Positions 10,854-19,531 of a stretch of DNA of 64,000 nucleotides are shown in pieces (the stretch's first letter is position 1; each line of letters begins with the position of its first letter). The stretch comes from Synechococcus sp. UW69 (GTDB lineage: Bacteria > Cyanobacteriota > Cyanobacteriia > PCC-6307 > Cyanobiaceae). The notes below the pieces were generated by a model. It saw nothing but the letters and a program-made list of their open reading frames with translations, did no database searches and was not told the origin of the DNA. The DNA is taken from the NCBI RefSeq assembly GCF_900474185.1, contig NZ_UCNW01000008.1, positions 558,001 through 622,000 on the forward strand, given 5' to 3'. The position numbers and the translations under genes were made by a program.

Positions 10854-11237
10854 TCATCCGTCGGCCAACTTGATGTCCCGCAAACGGGCATCGATCGACG
10901 CGAGAAGCTGCACCGCAAACATCGGTGTCTCCTGAACCGCAAACAGAAACTTGTCGCGGTTCATGGCAATCAGCCGGCAATCACTGGTGGCCGTGGCTGT
11001 GCTCAGACGCTCATGGTCCTCTATCACGAGGGCACCTGCGCCAAAAACATGGCCAACAGGGATGTCTTCATGCCCTTCATGGCCTGTCGAATCGATCCAG
11101 GTGAGACGCACGGATCCTTCCAATAACCCATACATGCAGGTTCCGGTTTCCCCAGTGCGAAACAGAATCTGCCCCTGCTTCAGATGGATCACTTCGGCCT
11201 TGCTTGCCAAAGCGCGCATGGTGTCTAGCGCATGCAT
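10854..11237 (-). CDS. stand-alone cyclic-nucleotide-binding domain protein
   Basis: 127 residues that make up one cNMP-binding beta-roll (CRP N-terminal type): GQILFRTGETGTCMYGLLEGSVRL, then the phosphate-cassette-like FGAGALVIEDHERLSTATA, and DCRLIAMNRDKF. The usual arginine of the cAMP cassette (RSA) is not evident; the place reads RLSTA. It ends after the C-helix with no helix-turn-helix, so it is not a complete CRP-type regulator. It might sense a nucleotide and act on a partner protein. Binding of any ligand is unproven. Confidence 0.8.
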   Translation of the reverse strand: MHALDTMRALASKAEVIHLKQGQILFRTGETGTCMYGLLEGSVRLTWIDSTGHEGHEDIPVGHVFGAGALVIEDHERLSTATATSDCRLIAMNRDKFLFAVQETPMFAVQLLASIDARLRDIKLADG

Positions 11238-11276
11238 TGGAATGAATCGTTGACCGAAAAATCAAACGTGAATGAA

Positions 11277-11301
11277 AGGAGAAGCGATGCAAGCTTCTCC
11301 T
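11277..11301 (-). terminator. 9-bp hairpin downstream of transaldolase
   Basis: AGGAGAAGC (11277-11285) and GCTTCTCCT (11293-11301) are perfect complements around a 7-base loop, 37 bp past the transaldolase stop on the minus strand. The following minus-strand bases are TTTCATTC, a weak T-tract, so it is a probable but imperfect intrinsic terminator. Confidence 0.5.
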
Positions 11302-11337
11302 CAGCAACAGATCAGACGACGGACTTAGACGGCGAAC

Positions 11338-12510
11338 TCAGACGGAGGTCAGTGCCAGAGCAGCGCCAAAGCCTTGGCGCACGTCTTCCTGGGAGATCAA
11401 ACCATCATGATCTTGATCCAGCGCATCGAAGATGGCATCACTACCAAGCCATTCATCGCGGGTAATCGACCCATCACCGTTCATGTCGTTGAGCATGAAG
11501 ATCTCGGAGACAGCGTGGCGGAAGGCGGAGCCACCCTCCAGTTCAGCAAGACGATGGGCCAGCTGATGCTCCAGGGTTTCAATCGCCTTGCTGAAACCTT
11601 TGATGCCCTCAGTGAGTTTGTCGGTGGCCATCCGGTCGTCATGCATCAACGCATCGAACTTGGCGCGATCAACGTGGATCTTGTCCTCACCCCCGCTGGA
11701 ATGGGCCGCATCCAACTTCTGGGTTAGGGCTGCATCACTTTCGCGGAGCTGATCCAGCAACTTGGGTGAAATCGTGAGCAGATCACAACCGGCCAGCTCC
11801 GTGATCTCATCGATGTTGCGGAAGCTCGCCCCCATCACCTCCGTGCTGTAGCCGTGGGTCTTGTAGTAGTTAAAAATCCGAGTCACAGAAATCACCCCGG
11901 GATCTTCCGGCCCGGGGTAAGAATCGCGCCCGGTTTCAGCCTTGTACCAATCCAGGATACGCCCGACGAAGGGGGAAATCAGGGTGACGCCAGCTTCAGC
12001 GCAGGCCACCGCCTGCCCGAAGCCAAACAGCAAGGTGAGATTGCAGTGAATCCCCTCTTTTTCCAGCACCTCGGCAGCTTTGATGCCTTCCCAGGTGGAG
12101 GCGATTTTGATCAAAACGCGATCGTTGCTGATGCCGGCATCGTTGTACAAACGAATCAACTTGCGCCCTTTTTCAATCGTGGCGTCGGTATCGAAACTCA
12201 AGCGAGCATCCACCTCCGTTGACACACGACGGGGAACGATCTTGAGAATCTCCTTACCGAAGATCACACTGATTTCATCCAGGGCTTCCCGCACCACGTC
12301 TTCCACCGGTGCATCGCTGCCCATCAGCTTGCGCGACGACCGCAAAGCCTCATCAATCAGGCTCTGATAGGCCGGAATCTGGGCGGCCGCAAGGATTAGT
12401 GACGGGTTGGTGGTGGCATCCCGAGGGGTGAACTTACGGATCGCCTCCAGATCACCCGTGTCGGCAACGACCACGGTCATTTGTGAAAGCTGATCGAGCA
12501 GGCTGGCCAT
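11338..12510 (-). CDS. tal: transaldolase with C-terminal EF-hand pair
   Basis: Transfers a dihydroxyacetone unit in the pentose-phosphate/Calvin network. Residues 1 to about 325 are a TalB-type barrel: [10 protein letters not shown], catalytic lysine in [28 protein letters not shown] and [12 protein letters not shown]. The last ~55 residues add two EF-hand loops: residues 342-353 (D-x-N-x-D-G-x-I-x-x-x-E, canonical) and 365-376 (D-x-D-x-D-G-x-I-x-x-x-D, with Asp at position 12). Ordinary transaldolases end near residue 320-330, so this is a fusion and not a read-through artefact. It suggests calcium binding on a central carbon enzyme. Confidence 0.95.
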   Translation of the reverse strand: MASLLDQLSQMTVVVADTGDLEAIRKFTPRDATTNPSLILAAAQIPAYQSLIDEALRSSRKLMGSDAPVEDVVREALDEISVIFGKEILKIVPRRVSTEVDARLSFDTDATIEKGRKLIRLYNDAGISNDRVLIKIASTWEGIKAAEVLEKEGIHCNLTLLFGFGQAVACAEAGVTLISPFVGRILDWYKAETGRDSYPGPEDPGVISVTRIFNYYKTHGYSTEVMGASFRNIDEITELAGCDLLTISPKLLDQLRESDAALTQKLDAAHSSGGEDKIHVDRAKFDALMHDDRMATDKLTEGIKGFSKAIETLEHQLAHRLAELEGGSAFRHAVSEIFMLNDMNGDGSITRDEWLGSDAIFDALDQDHDGLISQEDVRQGFGAALALTSV

Positions 12511-12558
12511 GATGTACGACGGCTCTATACCCGTAACGTAGCGGCGCTTTTTGATGCG

Positions 12559-14364
12559 TCAGCTGTTCAAAAGCTTGTTCAATTCAGCAGGTTTTGAGGG
12601 TGCAATGCGCTCCACAACCAGCAGGGCATCAATGATTTGTTTGGCGACCGGAACGGCCACGGTGGATCCATAGGCGTTTTCACCTTGGGGCTCATCCACC
12701 ACCACAAACACCACATAACGGGGATCCTCAATCGGCAAGGTCGCCACAAAACTGCAGATTTTCGCGCCTGGGAGATAAATCCCATTCAGGGCTTTTTGGG
12801 CCGTCCCTGTTTTGCCACCAATCCGATACCCGGGTGTTTTCACACCTTTGCCACTACCAAGATCCACCACCGACTCCATCCACTGGAGCACCGTGCGAGT
12901 GACCTCTGGCTTCAGCAGCTGCTGACCACTCGGTGCCGCCGCCGGAGCCAAAGCATCACCCGAGCGAAATCCGCGAGTGATATGAGGGCTGATCAACTTG
13001 CCGCCGTTGGCCAACATCGCGTGAAGCTGCACCAGCTTGAGCGGAGTGAGTGAAAAACCCTGGCCAAATGCCGTTGTGGCCGGCTCAATCGGTTGGCTAG
13101 TGAACTGCTGCTTGCTCTTGAGTTGGCCGGCCACCGCACCAGGGAGGTCGGTGTCAGGACGCTGATTGATACCGAGCCGCTGCATCCAGTTCCAGTAGGC
13201 GTCATCGTTAAGACGGCTCATGGCCTGGACCATGCCGACATTGCTCGACACCTGCAGCACGGTGGCGAAATCCACCAGGCCATTGGCCCGCTTGTCGTGG
13301 TTAAAAATCGGCCAACCACCAATGGTGAGCTGGCCGACGTCATTCACCCGATCCGTCGGCTCGATGGCGCCATCCTGGAGCGCCAGAGCCAGATTGATCG
13401 GCTTGAACGTTGATCCCGGTTCGTAGAGATCCTGAACGGACCATTCCCGAAACCGCCCGGTGGGGAAATCCCAGTAACGATTGGGGTCATACGTGGGTGT
13501 CGATGCCAGCACCAACAGCTCACCATTGGTGGCATCCATCACGATCGCGGCGCCCTTTTGCGCTTTCCACTTCGTGACCTGCTCAGCCAGGGCGGTCATA
13601 GCCACCTGCTGGAGCCTGGAATCCAGCGTCAACTGCAAACGCAAGTCGTCGCCGTAGAAGGCCCCCGGGGAGAGATTGGCCGGCAAAGGGGTGCCATCGG
13701 CTCCTCGACGGAGATATCGGGTCTGCTCATGACGGGCCAGATCGCCATCACGGCTCTGCTCAAGGCCCGCTTGGGGTTGCCGCTCAACATTGAGGAAACC
13801 GACAACATTGGCGAACAACGATGCCTGGGGATAAACGCGCTGGGGATAGGGCTCCAGATCCAGGCCACTGATTCCGAGAGCACCGATGCGATCAGCGGTC
13901 TCAGGAGCAAGCTCTTCGGCAAGTTTGATCCCGGACGCCTGCGTTCCCATCGCTTCTAGAAGCTCGGACGCGGGGCGGGCCAACGGATCAGCCAACACCG
14001 CTGCGACATCCTCAACAGGGCGGACAGCATTGGGGGCATCTCCAGGCATGTTGAAGTAACGGGGATGGGCCCAAAGCCGAAATCGCTTTTCATCCATTGC
14101 GACCAGGCGGCCGGTGCGATCGACGATCGGGCGCCGCTGCCCCAGAGGCTGGGTGCGCTGCGTCTGCAGTTGACGGGCACGCTGCTCCAAGGCTGGAGCT
14201 TGCACCAACTGCAGCCATGCCATGCGACCGATCAGGCCCAGCAGCCCTGCCGCCAAAATCCAGAAAATGATCAACAACCGCTTCGGCGGAACCTGCGTCA
14301 GAGGAACAACCCGTGCGCGGGAACGTCGCGAACGAACAGGTCGACCCCCTGACAACCGCGTCAT
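12559..14364 (-). CDS. ftsI: peptidoglycan D,D-transpeptidase FtsI / penicillin-binding protein 2
   Basis: Class B PBP that cross-links septal peptidoglycan. 601 residues. A basic cytoplasmic start is followed by one membrane anchor (residues ~28-50), a PBP dimerisation domain, and a transpeptidase domain with the three active-site motifs: SxxK at Ser318 (EPGSTFKP), SxN in VSSNVG, and KTG in GGKTGTAQKA. Its start overlaps the stop of the FtsL-like gene by one base, the usual ftsL-ftsI order. Confidence 0.95.
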   Translation of the reverse strand: MTRLSGGRPVRSRRSRARVVPLTQVPPKRLLIIFWILAAGLLGLIGRMAWLQLVQAPALEQRARQLQTQRTQPLGQRRPIVDRTGRLVAMDEKRFRLWAHPRYFNMPGDAPNAVRPVEDVAAVLADPLARPASELLEAMGTQASGIKLAEELAPETADRIGALGISGLDLEPYPQRVYPQASLFANVVGFLNVERQPQAGLEQSRDGDLARHEQTRYLRRGADGTPLPANLSPGAFYGDDLRLQLTLDSRLQQVAMTALAEQVTKWKAQKGAAIVMDATNGELLVLASTPTYDPNRYWDFPTGRFREWSVQDLYEPGSTFKPINLALALQDGAIEPTDRVNDVGQLTIGGWPIFNHDKRANGLVDFATVLQVSSNVGMVQAMSRLNDDAYWNWMQRLGINQRPDTDLPGAVAGQLKSKQQFTSQPIEPATTAFGQGFSLTPLKLVQLHAMLANGGKLISPHITRGFRSGDALAPAAAPSGQQLLKPEVTRTVLQWMESVVDLGSGKGVKTPGYRIGGKTGTAQKALNGIYLPGAKICSFVATLPIEDPRYVVFVVVDEPQGENAYGSTVAVPVAKQIIDALLVVERIAPSKPAELNKLLNS

Positions 14365-14852
14365 CAGTAGCCCGACCGAATGGGCTGATCTCCCAGCTCC
14401 TGAAACGAAACCATCGGAGAGGGAGTGGTCGGCTGGAGCGAATGCAGAGCGGGGCGATCGAGATGCACCAGGTTGGCCACCTGGGTGGGCACAAGAGTGT
14501 TCGGTTGTTGGGAACGTTGCAGCAGGTGCTGTTCCATAACAGCAGTTGATTCCGTCAATCGGTGCGCCTGGGTGTTGGTCGCCTCCAGAAGGCGGAAAGC
14601 CAGGGTCCAGCGATGCTGCCAGTGCAACGTCAGGCCCGCCAGAACAGCAACCGCCGCGATCAACCCCAGCAGAGTGCCGTCCATCAAGCGATGGAGTCCC
14701 CCCAGGAGAGGGGATCGTCGTGCAATCCGTCCAGAGGACAGGGACCCTTGAATCAGCTCAAATGCTGTGGTCGATGCACGCTGTTCCGGAGCGGCAACCA
14801 CCGGGATCACAGGCGAATAGGCCAGTGAACCACCTGTGGAAAGGCGGGGCAA
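14364..14852 (-). CDS. FtsL-like single-pass membrane protein
   Basis: 162 residues from TTG 14852 (GTG 14810 is an alternative). There is a disordered N-terminus of ~55 residues, one transmembrane helix (GTLLGLIAAVAVLAGLTLHW), then a short periplasmic helical stretch rich in Leu/Gln and a proline-rich end. Position directly before ftsI with a 1-bp overlap, type II topology and the helical periplasmic part fit FtsL, a poorly conserved divisome protein. The assignment rests on topology and synteny, not on a sequence motif. Confidence 0.7.
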   Translation of the reverse strand: MPRLSTGGSLAYSPVIPVVAAPEQRASTTAFELIQGSLSSGRIARRSPLLGGLHRLMDGTLLGLIAAVAVLAGLTLHWQHRWTLAFRLLEATNTQAHRLTESTAVMEQHLLQRSQQPNTLVPTQVANLVHLDRPALHSLQPTTPSPMVSFQELGDQPIRSGY

Positions 14853-14855
14853 GGC

Positions 14856-16118
14856 TCAGAGCAGCAACAGATTCAGGAACGTGACTGCATTCCAAAGGCC
14901 ATGCATCAGCACTGACGGCCACAGCCGTCCGCTGCGGAGCCGCACCAACCCCAGCCCAACCCCGAGCACGGTGAGGGGTGCCAGCTCTCCAACACTGATA
15001 TGGGCCATGGCAAACAACAGGCCACTGAGCAAGACACCCGCAAGGGGGCCAAGCCGGGCTGCCAGAACTGGGAGCAGAGCACCGCGAAAAATGGTCTCTT
15101 CGAACAGCGGAGCCAGCACAACGGCTGTCAGAGCGAGCAAGCCGAGAGCAATCGGATCATGGCTGCCCAGCACCAACTCCAGCAGCGGGTTGCTCCCCCC
15201 TGGATCCCCCACCAAGCGCACGAGTAACCATCCCGTGAGCATCACCAGGGGGGTCACCATCAACCAACCCGCCACTGCATCCAGCAGAGCGGAGAGCAAA
15301 GGCCGCAGCCGCCACTGCATCCAGCCCGATGGTGGCGCACTCTGCTTCGGCAGGGCCCGCAACTGCCGCCAGAGGATCAGCAGGCTTGGCAGAGCCATCA
15401 CGCCGTAGTTGATCACCACGCCCACGGCTTCACGGCGGGGACTGGCGAGCCCGGCCGTGAGTGCACCGACCAAGGGGAACGCCACCAATGGGACGCCAAC
15501 GGCACTGATGACGACAAAGCCTCCCGCCACCAGAAGGGCCATATCGATCAAAGTCAGGTCCGGCCCCTGAACCGCTGGCCAGGCCATCAGACGGCCCCGC
15601 ACCAACCGCCAGGCCTGGCCGATCAGCAGCAGACCACCGATCAGGGCGGTCACCAGGGGCAGCACCGTGCTGAACGCCAAACGCAACGCCGCTTGGCCCG
15701 CCGCTGCACCATCAATGCAGAGCCCCGGATCAGACGTGCTGACTTCGCACCGCAGCTGCTGGAGCAGGGGATCTTCGGGTTCGCTTTCACGGTCTGCAGA
15801 GGCAGGAGTCTGGCCCTGCAAGAGCAGGAGCATCCGTTGCTGCCGCTCACTGCGATCCTCGGATGAAATCCCCTCCAGGGCTTTGAGCAGCGCATCCCGC
15901 GGCGACTCCCCCAGCAAGACTTCTCTCAACGAGGACGGCACCGCTGGCTCCGCCAGGAGCGTCAGCTCCTGCTGCTGAAGGCTCAGGGCCGGAGCCACCG
16001 ATGGTCTGGACAAACTGTCAACCAAGCCCGACAGCCAGATAAAACCGGCCAGGGCCAGTGATAGGGCCGCCAGAAGCCCCTTCCAGCGCGGGGAAACCGG
16101 TCGTGGGGAACTGGGCAC
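14856..16118 (-). CDS. CPBP-family intramembrane metalloprotease
   Basis: 420 residues from GTG 16118. An N-terminal membrane anchor and a soluble region of ~100 residues precede a multi-pass membrane domain. The C-terminal third holds the CPBP (ABI/CAAX protease-like) motifs: FEETIFRGALLP, then AMAHIS, then LMHGLWNAVTFL, giving the two glutamates, arginine and histidines expected for activity. Family members process prenylated or membrane substrates or confer bacteriocin immunity; the role here is unknown. The soluble N-terminal part is an addition to the minimal family. It is the first gene of the ftsL-ftsI run. Confidence 0.88.
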   Translation of the reverse strand: MPSSPRPVSPRWKGLLAALSLALAGFIWLSGLVDSLSRPSVAPALSLQQQELTLLAEPAVPSSLREVLLGESPRDALLKALEGISSEDRSERQQRMLLLLQGQTPASADRESEPEDPLLQQLRCEVSTSDPGLCIDGAAAGQAALRLAFSTVLPLVTALIGGLLLIGQAWRLVRGRLMAWPAVQGPDLTLIDMALLVAGGFVVISAVGVPLVAFPLVGALTAGLASPRREAVGVVINYGVMALPSLLILWRQLRALPKQSAPPSGWMQWRLRPLLSALLDAVAGWLMVTPLVMLTGWLLVRLVGDPGGSNPLLELVLGSHDPIALGLLALTAVVLAPLFEETIFRGALLPVLAARLGPLAGVLLSGLLFAMAHISVGELAPLTVLGVGLGLVRLRSGRLWPSVLMHGLWNAVTFLNLLLL

Positions 16119-16199
16119 CAGCTGGCGTCAACTCCCCACGATTGTCCCCCCGAAAGGCCGTTTCCATACGATGGCCGCGCCCTGACGCTGCGCTGAACC

Positions 16200-17528
16200 G
16201 TGCCCCTTCGTCTTCTTTTGGTCCGCCACGGTCTCAGCAGTTTCAACAAGGAGCGGCGCATCCAGGGTCGGGATGATCTTTCGAACCTCAGTGATGAGGG
16301 TCATGAACAGGCAAGGGCCCTGGGCCGCTCGCTGCAGGAGGTGAGCTTCCACGCCATCTACAGCTCGCCGTTGCAACGGGCTGCCGCCACAACCGCAAGC
16401 CTGCTGGAGGCTCATGCCGGTCAGGCACCGGATGTTCTGCTCGATGACGGCCTGCTGGAAGTGGATCTGGAACCCTGGTCCGGTCAAACCATCGATGAGC
16501 TCATCGAAGGGTCACCAGAGGCTTACAGCATCTGGAAACAGCAACCGATGAGGTTGGAACTTCAACGTCGGGACGGTTCGTCTTACAAGCCCCTGGCGGA
16601 GCTGATGGAGCAGGCACGTGGATTCATCACCAACCTGCTGCAGCGCCATCCCGTCGATGGCAATGACACGGTGCTGGTGGTGGCCCACAACGCCATCCTG
16701 CGCTGCCTGATGCTGGTGTTGCTTGGAGAACCAGACAATGGTTTTCGACGGCTCCGCGTCGACAACACCTCCCTCTCGATCTTCAACCTCCATCCCGGCG
16801 TTGATCGCCCCCAGGTGCAGATCGAATGCCTGAACAGCACCACACACCTGCAACCTCTGCCGGAGAAGGGCAAGAACGCCAGGCTGATCCTGGTGCGGCA
16901 CGGCGAGACCGACTGGAACAAGGCAGGCCGCTTCCAGGGACAAATCGACATTCCGCTTAACAGCAACGGTCGCCGTCAAGCCGCGGCCGCCCGCGATTTC
17001 CTCAAAGACATCCCCATCGATCGGGCCTGGAGCAGCACCCTGTCGCGGCCAACGGAAACGGCCCAGATCATTCTCGAGGCGCATCCCGATGTGCCCTTGA
17101 CCCAAATCGATGGACTGGTGGAGATCGGACACGGACTGTGGGAAGGCAAGCTCGAATCCGAGATCAGAGACGGCTGGTCGGAGCTTCTGGACACCTGGAA
17201 GCGTGCTCCAGAAACCGTGCAGATGCCTGAGGGGGAAACCATCCAGGACGTGTGGGCCCGTTCCGTCCGGAGCTGGGGAGAGATCGCTGGTGAGCTGAAG
17301 CCTGAGGAAACGGTGCTGGTGGTGGCCCACGACGCCGTCAACAAGACAATTCTGTGCGACCTGCTTGGCCTAACTCCGGCCGACATCTGGGCCGTCAAAC
17401 AGGGCAACGGTGGCGTCACGGTGGTCGACATTGCCGCCGATCCAGGCCAGCCTGCAGTGGTGACCTGCCTCAACCTCACCTCCCATTTCGGAAGCGTGAT
17501 TGACCGAACGGCAGCAGGCGCTCTCTGA
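16200..17528 (+). CDS. tandem histidine-phosphatase (phosphoglycerate mutase-like) protein
   Basis: 442 residues from GTG 16200, made of two complete histidine-phosphatase domains. Domain 1 (~1-215) has LVRHGLSSFN with catalytic His10 and VVAHNAIL. Domain 2 (~226-442) has LVRHGETDWN with His234 and VVAHDAVN. Both also keep the acidic residue in LLEVDLEPWSG and LVEIGHGLWEG, so both sites look active. Single-domain relatives include phosphoserine phosphatases and cofactor-dependent mutases; the substrate is uncertain. The downstream dihydroorotase-like gene starts 5 bp after its stop. Confidence 0.9.
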   Translation: MPLRLLLVRHGLSSFNKERRIQGRDDLSNLSDEGHEQARALGRSLQEVSFHAIYSSPLQRAAATTASLLEAHAGQAPDVLLDDGLLEVDLEPWSGQTIDELIEGSPEAYSIWKQQPMRLELQRRDGSSYKPLAELMEQARGFITNLLQRHPVDGNDTVLVVAHNAILRCLMLVLLGEPDNGFRRLRVDNTSLSIFNLHPGVDRPQVQIECLNSTTHLQPLPEKGKNARLILVRHGETDWNKAGRFQGQIDIPLNSNGRRQAAAARDFLKDIPIDRAWSSTLSRPTETAQIILEAHPDVPLTQIDGLVEIGHGLWEGKLESEIRDGWSELLDTWKRAPETVQMPEGETIQDVWARSVRSWGEIAGELKPEETVLVVAHDAVNKTILCDLLGLTPADIWAVKQGNGGVTVVDIAADPGQPAVVTCLNLTSHFGSVIDRTAAGAL

Positions 17529-17532
17529 CGTC

Positions 17533-18798
17533 ATGAACGACACCTTGCTGCTGGATCCGGTGCGCATCCTGCGTGGCCCCGGACACACGGTTCAGCTCGG
17601 TGCAGTTCTGATCGATCAGGGGGTGCTGGTCGGCTTTGACGACGACGCCCGGCAGCAGGCCCTGGGCCTGGGCATCAAGGCCAGCCCAGCATCGGATCAA
17701 CTGGTCGCCCCCTGCCTTGTTGATCCCCATTCCATCCTTGAGACCCCCTTCAGTGGGGACCAGGAAACAGCCGTGAGCCTGCGGCACTGTGCCGCCGCAG
17801 GGGGCTACGGCCAGATTGCCCTGCTTCCCCGCAGCAACAACTGGCGCGATTGCCCGGAGCAGCTCCAGGGATTCAGCCTCGATCAGAATCAAGCAGCAAC
17901 GGTTCGCCTGCACCTTTGGGGAGGCTTCAGCCGGGGCGGCAAGGCAGATGAACTTGCCCCCCATGGCGATCTGCTCGAACACGGTGCCATCGGGCTGGCA
18001 GACGATGTCGCCATGGTTCCAACCCCGTTGCTGGAACGGGGACTGCTGCTCGGAGAGATGGGGGGATGCCCAGTGCTCGTGGCACCCCGCGATCCCGCAC
18101 TGCAGGGGGAGGGTCTGGTGCGGGAAGGCGTGGAAACACTGCGGGCCGGATGGCCAGCGGATCCGATCACCAGCGAGACCCTTCCGCTCAGCCAGTTGCT
18201 GTTGCTGCATCAACGCCATCCGGAACGACAACTGCGACTCATGAATCTGTCCACGGCAGCAGCGGTTGTTCAACTCGCCAGCTGCGAGTTCCCTCCCCTG
18301 AGCAGCGTGAGCTGGTGGCATCTCCTGAACGACCGCAGCATGCTGGCCAGCAGCGATCCAGGCTGGCGCGTCTGCCCCTCCCTCGGGGGTCCGGAGGATC
18401 GTGACCAGTTGATCCAGGCCGTTCAACAGCGAATCATTACTGCCGTGGCTGTCCATGCTGTGCCTCTGGATGCCGAGGACATGCTGTTGCCGGGTGACCA
18501 GCGTCCGGCAGGCCTCAGCGGCCACCATCTGGTGCTGCCAGCGCTTTGGAAGGCTCTGGTGCAATCGGGCCGCTGGACCGTTGAAGATCTTTGGCAAGCC
18601 CTCAGCTTTGGGCCGTCGGCCCTGATCGATCAGCCCCCTGAACAGCTTGAGCAGGGCAGCCGGCGCTGGCTGCTGTTCGATCCCGAGCAACGCTGGTCGG
18701 TCGAGAGAAGCACGCCTGGAGCTCCGCGCGCTGCCAACATTCCCTGGCTGGGACGTGAACTTCAGGGCAGTGTTGTGGCCTGCGGACTCAGTTGCTGA
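17533..18798 (+). CDS. dihydroorotase-like protein lacking metal ligands
   Basis: 421 residues from ATG 17533. The fold resembles the amidohydrolase/dihydroorotase family: N-terminal beta sandwich, then APCLVDPHSIL where active enzymes have DPHVHF (the metal-binding HxH). Here only His66 remains and the second His is Ile. The later ligands are not recognisable either. It is probably a non-catalytic relative, comparable to inactive DHOases that support aspartate transcarbamoylase in other bacteria (inference). It is separated by 4 bp from the tandem phosphatase, so cotranscription is likely. Confidence 0.75.
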   Translation: MNDTLLLDPVRILRGPGHTVQLGAVLIDQGVLVGFDDDARQQALGLGIKASPASDQLVAPCLVDPHSILETPFSGDQETAVSLRHCAAAGGYGQIALLPRSNNWRDCPEQLQGFSLDQNQAATVRLHLWGGFSRGGKADELAPHGDLLEHGAIGLADDVAMVPTPLLERGLLLGEMGGCPVLVAPRDPALQGEGLVREGVETLRAGWPADPITSETLPLSQLLLLHQRHPERQLRLMNLSTAAAVVQLASCEFPPLSSVSWWHLLNDRSMLASSDPGWRVCPSLGGPEDRDQLIQAVQQRIITAVAVHAVPLDAEDMLLPGDQRPAGLSGHHLVLPALWKALVQSGRWTVEDLWQALSFGPSALIDQPPEQLEQGSRRWLLFDPEQRWSVERSTPGAPRAANIPWLGRELQGSVVACGLSC

Positions 18799-19480
18799 GC
18801 GGACCGATCCGCGCAGGCGGCCAGAAGCGGAAGACAGCACGCCCGATGATCTGATCGTCGGGCAGGAACGGCCCCCCGGGCCAACGACGTGCATCCTGGC
18901 TGTTGCGACGGTTGTCACCCAAAACGACAACGTTGCCTTCGGGGACGACGGCATACAGACCTTTGCAGCCGATCATTCCATCGCGATCCGAACAGAAGTT
19001 GGTGACGTAAGGCTCTTTGAAGGCTGTGCCGTTGATGCTCACAGCGCCACGACTGTTGACCTCAACAACATCGCCAGGAACACCGACCACCCGTTTAATC
19101 CAGGCCTCACATTCGGGGTAGCGCTGCACCAGGACCCGATCGACAACCCAACTGATGCCTGGGAAGGTGACGATGCCGCACTTCAGTGGATTCGGTTGCC
19201 CCGACTCCAGTTTCCAGACGGGATCAAACGCACTTGGGGAATTGAACACGACGATCTCACCACGCTGGGGAGGGCGGGACCGATACGAAAGTTTCTCAAC
19301 GATCAACTTGTCGCCAACCTGCAGGCCAGGAAGCATCGATCCCGATGGGATGTAACGCGCTTCAAAGGCGAATTGCCGAAGCAAGAGATACAGCGAGACC
19401 GTGAACAGAAACGGGGCCCAGAACTCCCAAATCGCGCTCACTCTGCCCTTCACATCAGAAGGCCCTTTCTCCGCGTTCAA
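18788..19480 (-). CDS. lepB: signal peptidase I
   Basis: Membrane serine protease that removes signal peptides of Sec/Tat exports. About 230 residues if started at TTG 19480 (GTG 19453 and GTG 19441 are alternatives). The frame stays open to 19684, but that part overlaps the opposite gene and is not LepB-like. One N-terminal membrane helix (FWAPFLFTVSLYLLL), catalytic Ser in PSGSMLP, catalytic Lys in IKRVVGVPGD, and the C-terminal GDNRRNSQDARRW box are all present. The 3' end overlaps the opposite gene by 11 bp. Confidence 0.93.
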   Translation of the reverse strand: MNAEKGPSDVKGRVSAIWEFWAPFLFTVSLYLLLRQFAFEARYIPSGSMLPGLQVGDKLIVEKLSYRSRPPQRGEIVVFNSPSAFDPVWKLESGQPNPLKCGIVTFPGISWVVDRVLVQRYPECEAWIKRVVGVPGDVVEVNSRGAVSINGTAFKEPYVTNFCSDRDGMIGCKGLYAVVPEGNVVVLGDNRRNSQDARRWPGGPFLPDDQIIGRAVFRFWPPARIGPLSN

Positions 19481-19531
19481 TGTGGGCAGGCTCAATCTTT
19501 CGACCCACGATAGGGGGAGCCTGCAGGCCCC

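Noticed and set aside
9674-10873. Long plus-strand frame opposite the PucC-type gene
   Set aside because: The product is almost entirely His/Gln/Arg-rich low-complexity sequence, the antisense of membrane helices, with no domain.
17476-18954. Long open frame on the minus strand opposite the dihydroorotase-like gene
   Set aside because: It mirrors the coding frame of the plus-strand gene, as is common in GC-rich DNA, and its product has no recognisable domain while the opposite strand does.
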